Shown: in pieces, positions 24,601 to 36,208 of the stretch
Layout: each line of letters starts with the position of its first letter
Numbering within the stretch: position 1 is the stretch's first letter
NCBI RefSeq assembly: GCF_901000735.1
Contig: NC_081543.1
Span: forward strand, 17,139,574-17,203,573
Length of the DNA stretch: 64,000 nt
Reading direction: 5' to 3'
DNA from: Corylus avellana
Taxonomy: Eukaryota; Streptophyta; Magnoliopsida; Fagales; Betulaceae
Position numbers and translations under genes: made by a program
Notes under the pieces: model-generated
The model's input: the letters and a program-made list of their open reading frames with translations, nothing else
Databases searched by the model: none
Told to the model about the DNA's origin: nothing

Positions 24601-24720
24601 TGCACAAAGTTTATTTGATTAGTTTCATGGAAATATATGTGACTCCGAACTATGGAAATATATGTGACTCCGTACTATGATTTAAGATATGAGATATTCG
24701 AGATGAATATATTTCTGTGG
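21665..24720. repeat. Inverted clusters of a ~380-bp unit
   Basis: A unit containing ctaatctctaatttaaaa, cattcatctcgaatatctca, cgttgttgccgtagaagg and ttaattaaggaaaaattgtg is seen forward at about 21665-22040, 22045-22400 and 22690-23370, and reversed at about 23400-24010, 24225-24330 and 24535-24720. The symmetry centre is near 23380. The third forward unit is split by the MITE at 22713-23046. Confidence 0.75.
22713..23046. mobile_element. Mutator-type MITE with perfect 9-bp target duplication
   Basis: A 334-bp element whose ends are inverted (ggggaaaatccactttaccc and its imperfect complement ending gtagatttttccc), with further inverted homology to the centre. Perfect 9-bp duplication aatctctaa at 22704-22712 and 23047-23055. 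The unoccupied sequence is present in the neighbouring repeat units (about 22050), which confirms the borders. No coding capacity. Confidence 0.92.
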
Positions 24721-24878
24721 CTATTAAAATCACCATTGGACTTGTAATCAAATAAAGTTTCTCACATCAGATTCAATGCTTAATCGTCTGTTTTGTGTTT
24801 AAAAAAAAAATAAAAAAAATTGCACAGTAATCAAATAAATTTTTGCTTTATTTTGCCTGAAAATTCAAGTATAACACA

Positions 24879-24909
<31 letters not shown>

Positions 24910-25639
24910 GGAAGAAGAAGAAGAAAGAAAGAAACTCATAAAATATTCAAATGAATTACAACATAAACTAAAACATGTTAAAATCTATGTTCCCATAGGT
25001 GTAGTTTAAAATGAAAAGTATAAAAGAAATAAAAATAGCAAGATGAAAGTTTGAATTATAGTTATCAAAACATTAATAAAAAATTGTAGGAAACTCTGAT
25101 ATTGTAGTCCAATGGTGATTTTAATAGCCACATCATTCTTAGTATGACACAAATATGGCATAAGTAGACGTCCTAGAATTACTCGTGATACATATTATAT
25201 TTCAATACAATTAAAACTCATATATTTCATTAAAAAAAAACACGGAGAAAAAGAAACAAAGTATATTTTTATGAATACAAAATATTTTACTCAATATTTA
25301 ATGTAATCAAATAAAGCTTCTCACATCAGATTCAATACTTAATTATCTGTTTCGTGTTTCTAAAGAATTAAAAAAAAAAAAAAAAAAAAATGTACGGTAA
25401 TCAAATAAATTTTTGCTTTCTTTTGCCTGAAAATTCAAGTATAAGACACACACACACAAAAACTCATAAAACATTCAAATGAATTACAACATAACATAAA
25501 CTAAAACATGTTAAAATCTTTGTTCCCATAGGTGTAGTTTAAAATGAAAAGTATAAAAGAAATAAAAGTAGTAGGATGAAAGTTTGAATTATAATTATCA
25601 AAACATTAATAAAAAAATTGTAAGAAACTCTGATATGTT

Positions 25640-26290
25640 AGTGTGATGCTTATTATATTTCAATAAAGTTCTAATCATGTCAAAAAATACAAAACAAAAT
25701 AAAAAAAATATTCTCTATTCTTTTTAATACAAAATAAAACGAATATTTCACTCAATATTTAATGCAATCAAATAAATCTCTTTCAATACTTTCAAAAAAG
25801 TGTTAAACAATTCGAGTAAATCACAAAAACGAAAAAAAAAAAAAAAAAAAAAACAAAAACAAAACAAATACAATAAAATATTCAAATGAATTAAAACCTA
25901 AAATTTCATTAGTATGATACTTATTATATTTCAATACAAATAAACTTTCTAGAGAAACAAACATAAAAATAATCAATTCAGAGTCGCTGAAAATCTATAC
26001 ATAGGTACACAAAGATAAATCCAAGCAACGAGATTTTCAATTAAATAAAAACCTTAGACTAAATAAAATACAGAGCAAAATAAACAAAAAAAGTTAATAA
26101 TTTTTCTATGCTTCTATTCCTTTTTTTTTTGTTGCACAATATTCAAATAAACATACTATAATATTTCATTAGCCCACTAAAAATCCAAACAATTTATTAA
26201 CTTAATTAAGAAGTTTCAATTTTTATCAAAGTATAAATTGAAAAAATAACCAACCTACAAATACAATTAGTACTCAATTATAGTTATTTG
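25640..26290 (-). repeat. Right arm of the large inverted repeat
   Basis: Reverse complement of 13310-13959 with scattered mismatches; see that entry. The homology fades after about 26290. Confidence 0.8.
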
Positions 26291-26536
26291 GAGAATGTTG
26301 TGTTATTCTTATTAAATAGCACAAAACTTTAGTTTTATATCTACATATTGATAGCTAAATACAATTTCTTTTTTATTTTTTCGTTAAACTGATACACAAA
26401 AGGTTAAGAATAAGAATTACCACTTTTAGGTTATTATTGTTGAAGAGTAGAGAGAGAGAAAAAAAAAGTTAATTCTTAGAGTTTAGTTTTTTCCAAATAA
26501 AAAACATACACATGGAAGGTTAAGAAGAAAAATTAC

Positions 26537-26698
26537 TTTATGTTGAAATTCAGAGGCATTACTTTTATAATTGTCACGGCTAAGGAATTCATGATATGAA
26601 GAGTAAATCGGCCTGTTGGACGCGAATGACGACATAATTTTCCTTGAATCAATGTCCACTAAATACACTTTTCCATCCAAATCAGCCACTATTACAAT
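26537..26698 (-). pseudogene. IRE1: Exon relic of IRE1 (ER stress sensor), luminal domain
   Basis: A 162-bp exon-like segment on the minus strand with an acceptor (TTAG) and donor (GTAATT) encodes 54 residues, including VADLDGKVYLVDIDSRKI and PIYSSYHEFL. This fits the luminal sensor region of plant IRE1, the unfolded-protein-response kinase/RNase, which has LDGTIxLVD, WSF and PIYSSYQ motifs; the usual Trp of ILWSF is replaced. No kinase or RNase part is found nearby. A further open segment with a GTAAGTGG donor (about 26930-26847; QPIPQGFQPVQLSLASHA) lies upstream in compatible phase, but I do not recognise it. I take this as a gene fragment. Confidence 0.6.
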
Positions 26699-27059
26699 CT
26701 AACATTTACCGCAATCAAAGACCAAAAACATAAAAAATACAATTAGAAAACTAAACCCCAAACCATATATCATATATGCATATATAAAAACCTAATTTTA
26801 TGTCCTTGAGTGAATGTAATGCAAAACATTTATAGCAAAATTACCACTTACGGCGTGGGAGGCAAGAGAGAGTTGAACAGGTTGAAACCCTTGAGGGATG
26901 GGCTGTGATAGTCGAGCTAGAGAGACAGCTAATTGTTGAAGATAATATCATTGCCTTGTCTAAGGTTGTCTTTTACCTTGCCATACAATATAATTGTATA
27001 ATTTGATTTTTATTTATTTGTTTCCTTATTTGATTTTAACATTAATAATGGAAAATAAA

Positions 27060-28876
27060 CCTGATAGCAGCATGAAGATTCTAAAGCAAGGTCCGTAGTG
27101 GCAACCGTGCCACTCTTGGATTCTAGTGACAAACTTCCTAAAAGGATAATAACATCGTAAGTCTAATAACTTAGTAAGTAAACTTCACAATTATGTATGA
27201 TTGAGCCCATTTAAGCAGAAATAAACGTGCAGTTTTAGTAATCATTTGAAAATAGGTGTTGTGTCCGTTAATGCACCATAAAAGTATTGATCGGTTAATA
27301 AAGAGGGTGGTGTACTCCCGGCAGCAATCGCATAAGTATTTTAATGCAGGTAAAACTAATGTTTTATAGGTCATAACTCTCATGTATGGTCTGCCTGAGT
27401 TATTATCATTTCTCAACAGGGTTGACGCTGTCCCCAGGGATCTGTAGTACAATGTTGGTGCCCCAACCATTGCACGGTCTACCGTACATAACATTAGTGG
27501 CACGACCGAGTCCGACTTCGGGTGGCCCACAACACTAATGATGTCTGTCCTATAGTGACTGAGTCATTTAGGAATGACTGCGCCTGGTCCCAAAACCATT
27601 GGATCCAAAGGCCACATAACAACACACACATTTAATCATAATATGAAGTCTATACAGTAAGCCCATGACCATTATACTGCACGTACCGGTGTACCATGTC
27701 ATACAATGTATTTTGTTATTGAGTTAATAAAGCAGTTACCAAGTAGATACAAAAATGTAGACATGCTCATATCATACTCGTGGTCAGTCAACTGACATAT
27801 CCCACGTTTTTAAGAAAGTATTCGTAAGTGATTACTTATCTCATACGCTCGCTCGAATCCTCCGACATAGGTAAATCCTGCTATAACGAAATACGACATG
27901 TCGTCATGCACAATTCTAAAGGACCCTTATGAGTAAGATACTGAGCTTTATCCATTAAAAGGATCGCCAGACTCAGAAACACATGAGAGTGAGGCTTAAG
28001 GACAAATACCCGGTTTCCTGACCGTACGTCTGGGGTCGAGAGCGTACCTCCGGTCAGTGAGTTAGGAAATCCGGAAATAAGCTTCAAACTGTGTTTTAGG
28101 GCTTCTATAAAATCTATAGGCTTCTATAAATTTATAGGCTTCTACATCTCCTCCTAGGCTAATAAACAGACACATGCAACGTAAGAAAACTCAACATCAT
28201 GCAATACAAAGAATCAAAGAAGCTTTTGAAATTATTTTGAAAACATTTCTTGTTTTGTAAGGAAATGACATCTTTTGAAAAATACAACGTTAATAAAGCA
28301 ATAAGAACGATATTGAGAGTGTAAAACGGGCAAGGGTTTACCTCGGGAGGTGGCAAGAACAAAAAGCTTCCTTCCTTCTATCTCTCAAATCAAACTCACA
28401 AATCTCTCACACAGAGATTTCTCAGAGAGTCTGGGGCGTAAGAATGGGTTCAAGGGGGTCAGTATTTATAGGCTAGAAAAGCTGAGGACACTACCAACTA
28501 CTTTGAAAAGTAAGGGACGTCTAGTACTATTACACATTGGGTAAAAGGGTTCAACGTACGTCCATGTATTATCCAGGGGTTTTCCAAAAAGCAGCATACG
28601 TCCCGGTGGTCCCCCTGCGTACGTCCTCTACTAAAAACAGTAGCATATGTCCGGTAACCCTGGCATATGTTCTCTACTAAAAACAAGAGCATACGTACGG
28701 TCAGAAATGGTAAGTTTGGGTTTCACTTCAAAGGCTTCATGGCTAAGGGTGAGGGCTATAGGTTATGCTGAGATGGCTTAGGGTTTTCGGTTTAGGGCTA
28801 ATTTAGTAGGCTATTAGCTCATTGAGTAAGGGATTAAAACTCTTTTGAAAACGATTTAAAAAGTTGGGGTATTACA
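27060..28876 (-). mobile_element. Gypsy-like LTR relic (solo LTR candidate)
   Basis: On the minus strand the element begins TGTAATACCCCAAC at 28876, a start typical of plant Gypsy LTRs. No internal coding region follows. If the LTR ended at 27899 (...GACGACA), the flanks would be the 5-bp repeat cgaca (27894-27898 and 28877-28881). However, LTR-like sequence seems to continue to about 27060, so the far border is uncertain. Confidence 0.55.
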
Positions 28877-29192
28877 CGACATCAACCCATCGCACACAGC
28901 CTCTTTGATTCTGGTAAGATTTGCGTTCTGCTCTGTAGTAAATCACTACTTTAAAGGTTGATTATTAGTCTTATCCTATATTGATATTTTGGGTTGTTTG
29001 GTTGAATGTTATTTACCGAATATGTTTCTTGTGGGATTGGATTTGAATTCAATTAAGCTATATGAGTTTGTCTGAAAGTGTTTTGTTTGAGGTGTTGCTA
29101 TGGCCGAATTTGAAGCGTTTTGGGTTAGGTTCGTTTGGTTGGCCGAGAGGGTGTATTGGTGTGTGTATTGAAGGAAAAGTTCTAGAGAAATT

Positions 29193-30410
29193 TCAATAAT
29201 AGTACACTACTTTCTTAGGGTCTCTTATGTGTGCAACGAAAGTAAAATTAAAAAGTGAAAGGAATTTCCAGTACTCACACATGACATAATAATCCCCATC
29301 AGACAACCACTTACATGCATCAAAGACTACAGAATAACATAGTTAAGTTCAAATTAAAAATCTGGCATGCCTCTGGTAGAACTTGGATGTCTTCTTGAAG
29401 ACAAAATTGCAACTCATACCACCAAAAAACTGTAAAGCTTCATCTAGGGAACTTAATAATGCACAAGTAATGCATTCAGAGCTAACACTATTGACGAGCG
29501 AAATGTACTACATGTACTCATCACTGAACCCATATGATAAAACTATGTCTAGATACTTCTCTAAAATGTCAGTTGCACACATGTTCATCAAATTCAAAAC
29601 TCTCCCATCAACTGGCTTCTCAAACTCATGAACTTCAGAAAACCTACCACATTACCAAAAATTATATAAACAAAATAAATCAAGAATACATCTAGGTTCC
29701 ATGCTGCATTGATTCATGCAATCATATAATCCAAAATCCCAAATTTATTGCAGAGATAACACATAACAGTATGTGGACAGCCAGTGAGACAGTGCCTAGT
29801 GTCATCTTAGGCATGTTACTAAATGTTGTTTCAAATTTCTAACTTCGTTTGCTTTATTGTTTTGTAAGGATTCCTCGTTGTAATAGAAGTTTAAGATCTT
29901 GGTTTGCTTATCTAATAGCCAAGTAGTCAGGTATAGTTGAATGCACATATTAAAATTCACCCACATATACATAACATAAAAAGCAAAATGATTGCATAAT
30001 TAGCACCAAACATGATCTAGGTACCCAAGCAATCGTATATTGAAATCAACTAAAGTATGAAACCCATCCACATACTAGAATAGCACAACGCTCAGCGGTA
30101 ACAAGCTGGACGTATAACCATTGCAGCATACACATATACATTTGTTCAAATGCGTGAAGACTAAGGAAGCAGTTTTACCTCCAAAAATTGCGACGATCGA
30201 TTCAAACAATTATCAAATTGGGCATCATGACCTCGTCTTTGACTTCGAATGACTTAACATACTCGTACTTGCTATTTGTCATTCCTACTCAACTGAAAGA
30301 AAATAATAATAAAAATAATTTCTTCCGGCTTTTGCTCACAGAAAAATAATCAAACACTTAGCATGCATAAGTAACGATAAATCCTGTGAAAAACTTCTAA
30401 GGTTTAGAAA
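29193..30410 (-). pseudogene. Truncated duplicate of THG1 exons 1-3, with introns
   Basis: This block aligns end to end with 4450-5674 of THG1 in the same orientation, introns included, so it arose by DNA duplication and not by retroposition. Exon 1 (start codon at about 30285) has a TGA at 30204-30202 where THG1 has CGA (Arg27), just before the catalytic Asp29. The following RIDGR motif has also lost its Gly. Exon 3 has lost both splice sites: acceptor AG to AA (29407) and donor GT to AT (29361). Exon 2 is full length but mutated, including its last base (G to T). Exons 4 onward are absent. It is 24.7 kb from its source. Confidence 0.92.
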
Positions 30411-30821
30411 AACCAGGCCATGGGCCGTTTATTTCTTCTTGGGTTAGCATGGGCCCAATTGATTAAAATTCTGGCATATTACAAACCCAACTCCAAGTCG
30501 TCACACCATCAAGAGTGGTGGTTCAATGGCCCAAGGAAATTTTCAAAGTAGTTAGGAAAATACTAGGGTATGGGTTTGAACCCGCAATGGGAATTTTCAT
30601 GTCTAATTAGTGTAAACCACTTTCGTTTTCATTGATGCCCTGATGAGGTTAGGTTAAACTATGGCTCAGTTGGACTTGAGGGAGCACCGGCGATTCCCAT
30701 TGTCTAGGCCCTTGGTGGCTCCCGCAATTCCCATTGTCTAGGCTCCTCCTGGCTCCCAGGGCGTAGGTGCTACTATAGTCATACCCATGTATGGTCACGA
30801 ATTGAGGATGAAGCCTCATCA
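30411..30821 (+). other. Non-coding stretch with a possible SINE
   Basis: About 30519-30605 contains tggttcaatggcc (A-box-like) and gggtttgaacccgc (B-box-like) in tRNA order and could be a tRNA-derived SINE, but I find no target duplication. A short tandem motif (gattcccattgtctaggc) occurs at about 30691 and 30726. Confidence 0.35.
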
Positions 30822-32688
30822 ATGACTATAAAGAAAATAAAACCTAAACCTAAAGAAAAACTAAGCTAAAGACTATGGTCACTAGTCAAACGAGTGCGCT
30901 TGAGCGCATGGCCAATGCGCTTGATTGTACTCATGCATGCATTCTTCCTTCAGCAGCATAGCGCTCGCGCATTGATGACTTGTTGGTGGGCGTGGGTGTG
31001 CTCGAGTGCAACCCTACTGGGATCGAGAGCAAGATTGTGTGCTCGATCCTACTTCTTTAGATGGCTTTTCGTCCAAACTTTGTAATTCTCACTTTAAAGG
31101 CACAGTTTTCCTTTAACAACCTACAAAACACTAAAAACATAGAACTAACCCAAAACATTAGATTAAGATACATGCAAATGATTAACAAATGCAAATTAAG
31201 GGGCTCAAATATGCAATATTTAACATTCATCAAACACTCCTAAACTTACATTTTGCTAGTCCCTTAGAAAAAAAAAATACTAAAATAAAATGAAAGCATG
31301 AAACATAAATCCTCTTTCGTGGGAGAGACGATTATATTTACTCATTTAGCATATGCAACAAGCCTTTTAAACCCCTAGGCATTCCTAGTGGATGAGTGAA
31401 GTCTTGTGAAGGTTTAACAGGAATGATACCCACAAACATTGTAGTACTATGTTGTTGAAAAGAAATAAGTTTTACATAAACCATAGTTCTTATTCATAAG
31501 CAAGCTTAAAAATACAAACACCATCATCACAATCATTAGGGCATCTAAAACCAAAGAACTCATAAATGGACAATTGAGACATCCTATGTTTTGATAGGTG
31601 CAAAGTGAAATTAACATACAATCATGAGGCTTCAATTTAATCTCAAAACAAGTATCTCAAAATTCTTAGTAATCCCTATCAAATAAAACAACCAAGACAA
31701 GATATGTATTATTATTATTATTTTTTGTGTAGGCTGTTCAATGCTCAGCTCCCTTAAGCTTTTTAATTGACCCATGTAACGAGTATTAGGGCACTAGATG
31801 TAGAACATCCCTAAGGGCTTATTAACTTAAGTCAAAAAGGCTATGAAGCCAAGTTAGCCATACCGTCAATCAACTTGAACTACACACCTTTTTACGCGGA
31901 CACTCAATGCTTAGTGAGGGCACTAGATGTAGAACATCCCTAAGGGCTTATTAACTTAAGTCAAAAAGGTTACGAAGCCAAGCTAGCCATATCATCAATC
32001 AACTTGAACTTCACACCTTTTTACGCGAACACTCAATGCTTAGTGAGGCAAGAGGTTCGGTTACTCAGTGAAAAACTCAAAATGATCCACTTTTTATTCT
32101 ATTTTATATATATATAAGTAAAACAATTGAAATATTAAAACTCAATAAAATTGGATAATATTAACTTACATAAACACAATGTTGCTTTTCATTGATGAGG
32201 TTTCATCCTCAACCTTAGTTGAGAATTTAGCTCAACATGACTATGAAGAAAATAAAACCTAAATCTAAAGAAAAACTAAGCTAAAGGGGAGAAAAGTTGT
32301 GGAATTTCGGACTTGATCTCCAGCCTCCTTTTCTTCAGGTTTAGCAGTCTATTTATAGGGGTTTTGAGGGCTTAAAACACTAAAAACGGCGCTGGTGCTA
32401 GCTTGTCAGATGAGTGCGCTCAATCGCACTCGTGCATGCGTTCTTCCTTCTATGGCATAGCGCTCGCGCGCTGATGACTTGCTGGTGGGTGTGGGTGCGC
32501 TCGATCCTACTTCCTCAGATGGCTTTTCGTCCAAACTTTACAATTCTCACTTTAAATGCAGTTTTCCTTTAACAACATACAAAACACTAAAAACATAGAA
32601 CTAACAAAAAACATTAGATTAAGACACAACCAAATGATTAACAAATGCAACTTAAGGGGCTCAAATATGCAATATTTGGCACTCATCA
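30822..32688 (-). mobile_element. Pair of LTR-like direct repeats with short internal region
   Basis: Copies at 30822-31232 and 32237-32688 share long blocks (gcatagcgctcgcgc, gatggcttttcgtccaaact, gattaacaaatgcaa). On the minus strand each begins TGATGA-TG--AAATATTGC, like the LTR start of some plant Gypsy-type elements. The 1-kb interior (31233-32236) has no coding match and includes tandem repeats at 31791-32048. It is probably a non-autonomous or internally deleted LTR element. Primer-binding site and target duplication were not found. Confidence 0.6.
31791..32048. repeat. Two tandem 129-bp units
   Basis: Units at 31791-31919 and 31920-32048, both opening gcactagatgtagaacatcc, differ at only a few positions. 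Confidence 0.92.
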
Positions 32689-33093
32689 GTCATGTCCTGC
32701 TTGAATAAGCACAACTAGTCTCCCCCGCTTGCTTTTTTTGTTGAAAAAAAAAAAAAACTCCAACCCATCACCATTCGTTGTCCTCGTAATTTATTCGAGT
32801 AGTGATATGTTATATGTATTATACATTTATTCAACGTCATTTTCTAGCGAAACACACAATACCCCAAGTTGCTTTGCAACCTACCATTTCAAAGAAAAGA
32901 TTATAAAACTTGCTCAATAGTTTTACTAACCCTTTTAGGGAGGATAAAGAGAGAAGACCAATAAATAAACCCGAATTGCAAATAAGATGACACTGTTAAT
33001 TAGTTCTTGATTGTTTTTTAAACAAATGTTGATTGGCGGTGTCACATTAATAAGGAGGGATTAAAGTGTAGTTTTAGCATTTATTTATTTATT
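32689..33093. other. Spacer without recognised features
   Basis: AT-rich sequence between the LTR-like pair and the second LINE. I see no gene. Confidence 0.5.
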
Positions 33094-36000
33094 TTCTAGT
33101 ATTTATTTGAAGCAGAAGGTCTTGCAGGCTAGAGACAATCTTGAGATAGCTCAAAAAGATGTTATAGCTTCTTTTGGGAGGGCTGATTGTTTGCTTAAGG
33201 AAAGGGAGTGTTTGCATGCTTTTGTTTCTATTACAAAAGCTGAAGAATCTTTTTTGAAGCAGAAGGCTAGGAACCATTGGTTGCAGCTAGGGGATCAGAA
33301 TAACAGGTTTTTTCATCGTTCTCTTAAGGTGCAACAAGTTAAGAATACCATAACTCATTTATGGGATGAGCAAGGGCAGAAAGTGGACGATGTAGAGCAA
33401 ATCAAGCTGGTGGCTGAAAATTTTTATAAGAAGCTTCTTGGTACTGACCAGATGGTTTTCAATGAGGCAAAGGCTACTCGTATAAGACAGTTGATTCCTA
33501 GGGTTATTCCTGCTGATAAGGCAATTTTATTGGATAAGGAGGTTATAGAAGAAGAAATTAGAGATACTATTTTTCACATGAAAGCCAATAAGGCCCTTGG
33601 TCCGGATGGGTTTTCTGCTGATTTCTTTAAGGCTGCTTGGCCTATTGTTGGTAAGGAGGTAGTGAAAGCTATCAAGGATTTCTTTCTTTCTGGTATGTTA
33701 TTGAAAGAAGTGAATGCCACAATCCTCACTTTGGTTCCTAAAAAGTTAAATCCTTCATCTATGGGGGAATTCAGACCTATTCCTTGCTGTAATGTCATTT
33801 ATAAGTGTATTACTAAGATTCTATCAAATAGGATGATGCCTTTCTTGGGTGATTTGGTTAGCATGAATCAATCAACTTTTATTCCTTCTAGAAGCATTTA
33901 TGAAAATGTTCTTCTAGCTCAAGAAATTGTTAGAAACTACCACAAGGGTAATGGGAATCCTAGATGTACTTTGAAGATTGATCTTATGAAAGCCTATGAT
34001 TCGGTTAATTGGGAGTTTATGATATATTGTCTCCATTGTTTTGGTTTTCCTGAGAAGTTTCTAAGTTGGATCAAAGAGTGTATCACTTCTCCTAGGTTCT
34101 TTGTTTGTTTGAATGGCACTTTGGTTGGATATTTTGAAGGAAAAAAAGGTTTACGGTAGGGAGATCTTTTGTCTCCTTATTTGTTTGTCCTTGCTATGGA
34201 AGTTTTTTCTAGAATCATGACTGAATCTACTGGTACTGATTCAGGCTTCAAATTCCATCCCAAATGCTTGAAGGTGAAGCTTACTCATTTATGTTTTGCA
34301 GATGATCTTCTTTTTTATTTTATTTTTTGAAGCTAGTTTGAGTTCCATCAATGTCATTAAGGCTGCTCTGGTGGAGTTTGAGGATTTGTCTGGCCTAAAG
34401 GCTAATCCTTTGAAGAGTTCTTTTTATTGTTTTGGAATTTCAGATAGGGTCAAGCAAGATTTATTGAATGCTTTGCAGATGAAGGAGGGGAAGCTGCCTG
34501 TGAGATATCTTGGGGTCCCATTAATCTCTTTTAGGCTTTCTTCTGATGACTGTGGGGTGCTTTTGGAGAGAATTATTGGGCGTATTGATTCTTGGTTATT
34601 CAAAAATCTCTCTTATGCAGGTAGGCTTCAGCTTCTTTCTTCTGTGTTATATAGCTTGCAAGTTTACTGGACAAGCATTTTTATTCTGCGTAAGAAGGTT
34701 ATAAAGGCTATTAAGCATAAATTTAATAGGTTTTTATGGAGTGGGAAGGATATGGAGGCTGCAAAAGCAAAAGTGGCTTGGAATGATATTTGTTTTCCTA
34801 AGAAAGAGGGTGGTTTGAGGCTGAAGAGAATTGATGTCTGGAATAAAACCTCTATGCTTAGGCACATATGGAGTTTGTTTGCTAGATTAGGTTCTTTATG
34901 GGTGGCCTGGATTAAGGCAAATTTTTTGAAACACAAGAGTTTTTGGAGTGTCAATATACCACAAAATTGCTCTTGATGTTTGGAGGAAGCTCCTCAGGTT
35001 GAGGGATACTGCTAAGAAGTTTTTGAGATTTGAGGTTGGGGACGGAAGAAATATACATCTCTGGTTGGATCCTTGGCATCCTAATGGCATTCTTCTTGGA
35101 AAGTATGATTTTAGAGCTGTTTATGATGCTCAAAGTAGTGTGGAGGCAAAATTATCTTCTGTTATCCATAATGGAGAATGGTTTTGGAGGCCTGCTAGGT
35201 CTGAAGTCTTGGTGGATATTCAAACTCGGCTTACTGAAATCAGTTTGGGTTCTTGTGATAAACCTATTTGGCTTGCTTCTAGGAATGGTATCTATGTAAG
35301 TTCAGATACTTGGGAGGCTCTTAGGGAAAAAATGGACCAGATTGAGTGGTGGAGACTAGTATGGTTTTCTTTAGCTATTCCTAAGCAAGCTTTCATTTTA
35401 TGGCTTGCCATAAAGGATAGGTTGGTTACAGGAGTAAGGTTGCTGAGTTGGGGTTATAGAGGAGATATTCAATGCTGTTTTTGTAGGAATCAAATGGAGA
35501 GCCGAAACCATTTATTTTTTGAATGCAGCTTTTGTTATAGAATTTGGAGGTTTTGTATGGCTAGATGCAAAGTGGCTAAACCCCCTATTATATGGGAGGA
35601 TATTCTTCAGCTGGGATGTAGTTCTTGGAGTTGTAATACTCTTAAAGGCTTGCTTTGTCAGCTGGCTTTGGGTTCTACAGTTTATAATATTTGGTGCACT
35701 AGAAATGAAATTAAGCATGCAGGCCATCCACTCATTGAGGAGCAGATTTTGAAGAAAGTATTGTGGGAAGTTCGTGCTAGAATTGTTGGGAAAGGAAAGT
35801 TCTCAAGCACTAGGGAGAATATGTTACTCTGCTCCTTATGCAACTTGTCTGAAAGTCTGTTTTGTTGATGATATGTTGCAGGTTTTTTGTGGTTTGCTTA
35901 TGGTTTTGAGGATAATCTGTTTCCTCTGTTAGGGTGTTGCTGCAGTTTTTCTTTGTGGCTTGTTTGAGGATAAGGTCTTTCTCCTATGTTTTGTTGATTT

Positions 36001-36208
36001 TTTATTTCTGTTTTGAGGCTTTTGTTTAGCCCTTTGTAAGGGTTTGGGTTAACTGTTTTGGGCTGTTACCTAGAATTTTTTTTGCTGTTTGTTGGTTTTT
36101 GGCCTCTGTGTAGGCTGTTTTCAGTCTATTAATCAGGCTTGTATTTGTTGTTGATGTGTTCTTGGCTTGTTTTGTTAATGAAGATACTTATTCATCCAAA
36201 AAAATAAT
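33094..36208 (+). mobile_element. 5'-truncated L1-type LINE with broken ORF2
   Basis: ORF2 starts mid-protein after the endonuclease (33107: RNHWLQLGDQNNRFFHRS). The reverse transcriptase includes NKALGPDGFSADFF, GEFRPIPCCNVIYK and CFADDLLF (about 34295). A TAG at 34157-34159 replaces the Gln of the conserved RQGD. Frameshifts occur near 34315 and 34950, after which the zf-RVT region follows (34948-35868: CCFCRNQMESRNHLFFECSF). The 3' UTR ends in tcatccaaaaaaa at about 36206. It belongs to a different L1 lineage from 6342-11333, because its RT sequence and 3' tail differ. The endonuclease half and all of ORF1 are missing. Confidence 0.85.

Larger units (their letters stand above)
18682..26290. 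repeat. AT-rich nest of direct and inverted repeats
   Basis: There is no protein-coding evidence across this region. One repeated unit (with ttaaaatctttgttcccataggtgtag) occurs forward near 19365, 19948, 20933, 24963 and 25498 and reversed near 18694-18860, with a diverged forward copy near 12767. Another unit is described at 21665-24720. Short CA and A/T runs separate the units. The outer arms form the inverted repeat with 13310-13959. The architecture suggests a fold-back element or several nested insertions. The N gap at 20490-20589 lies inside it. Confidence 0.75.

Noticed and set aside
31791..32048. CRISPR-like or satellite array
   Set aside because: Only two units of 129 bp with no spacer pattern, in a plant nuclear genome.
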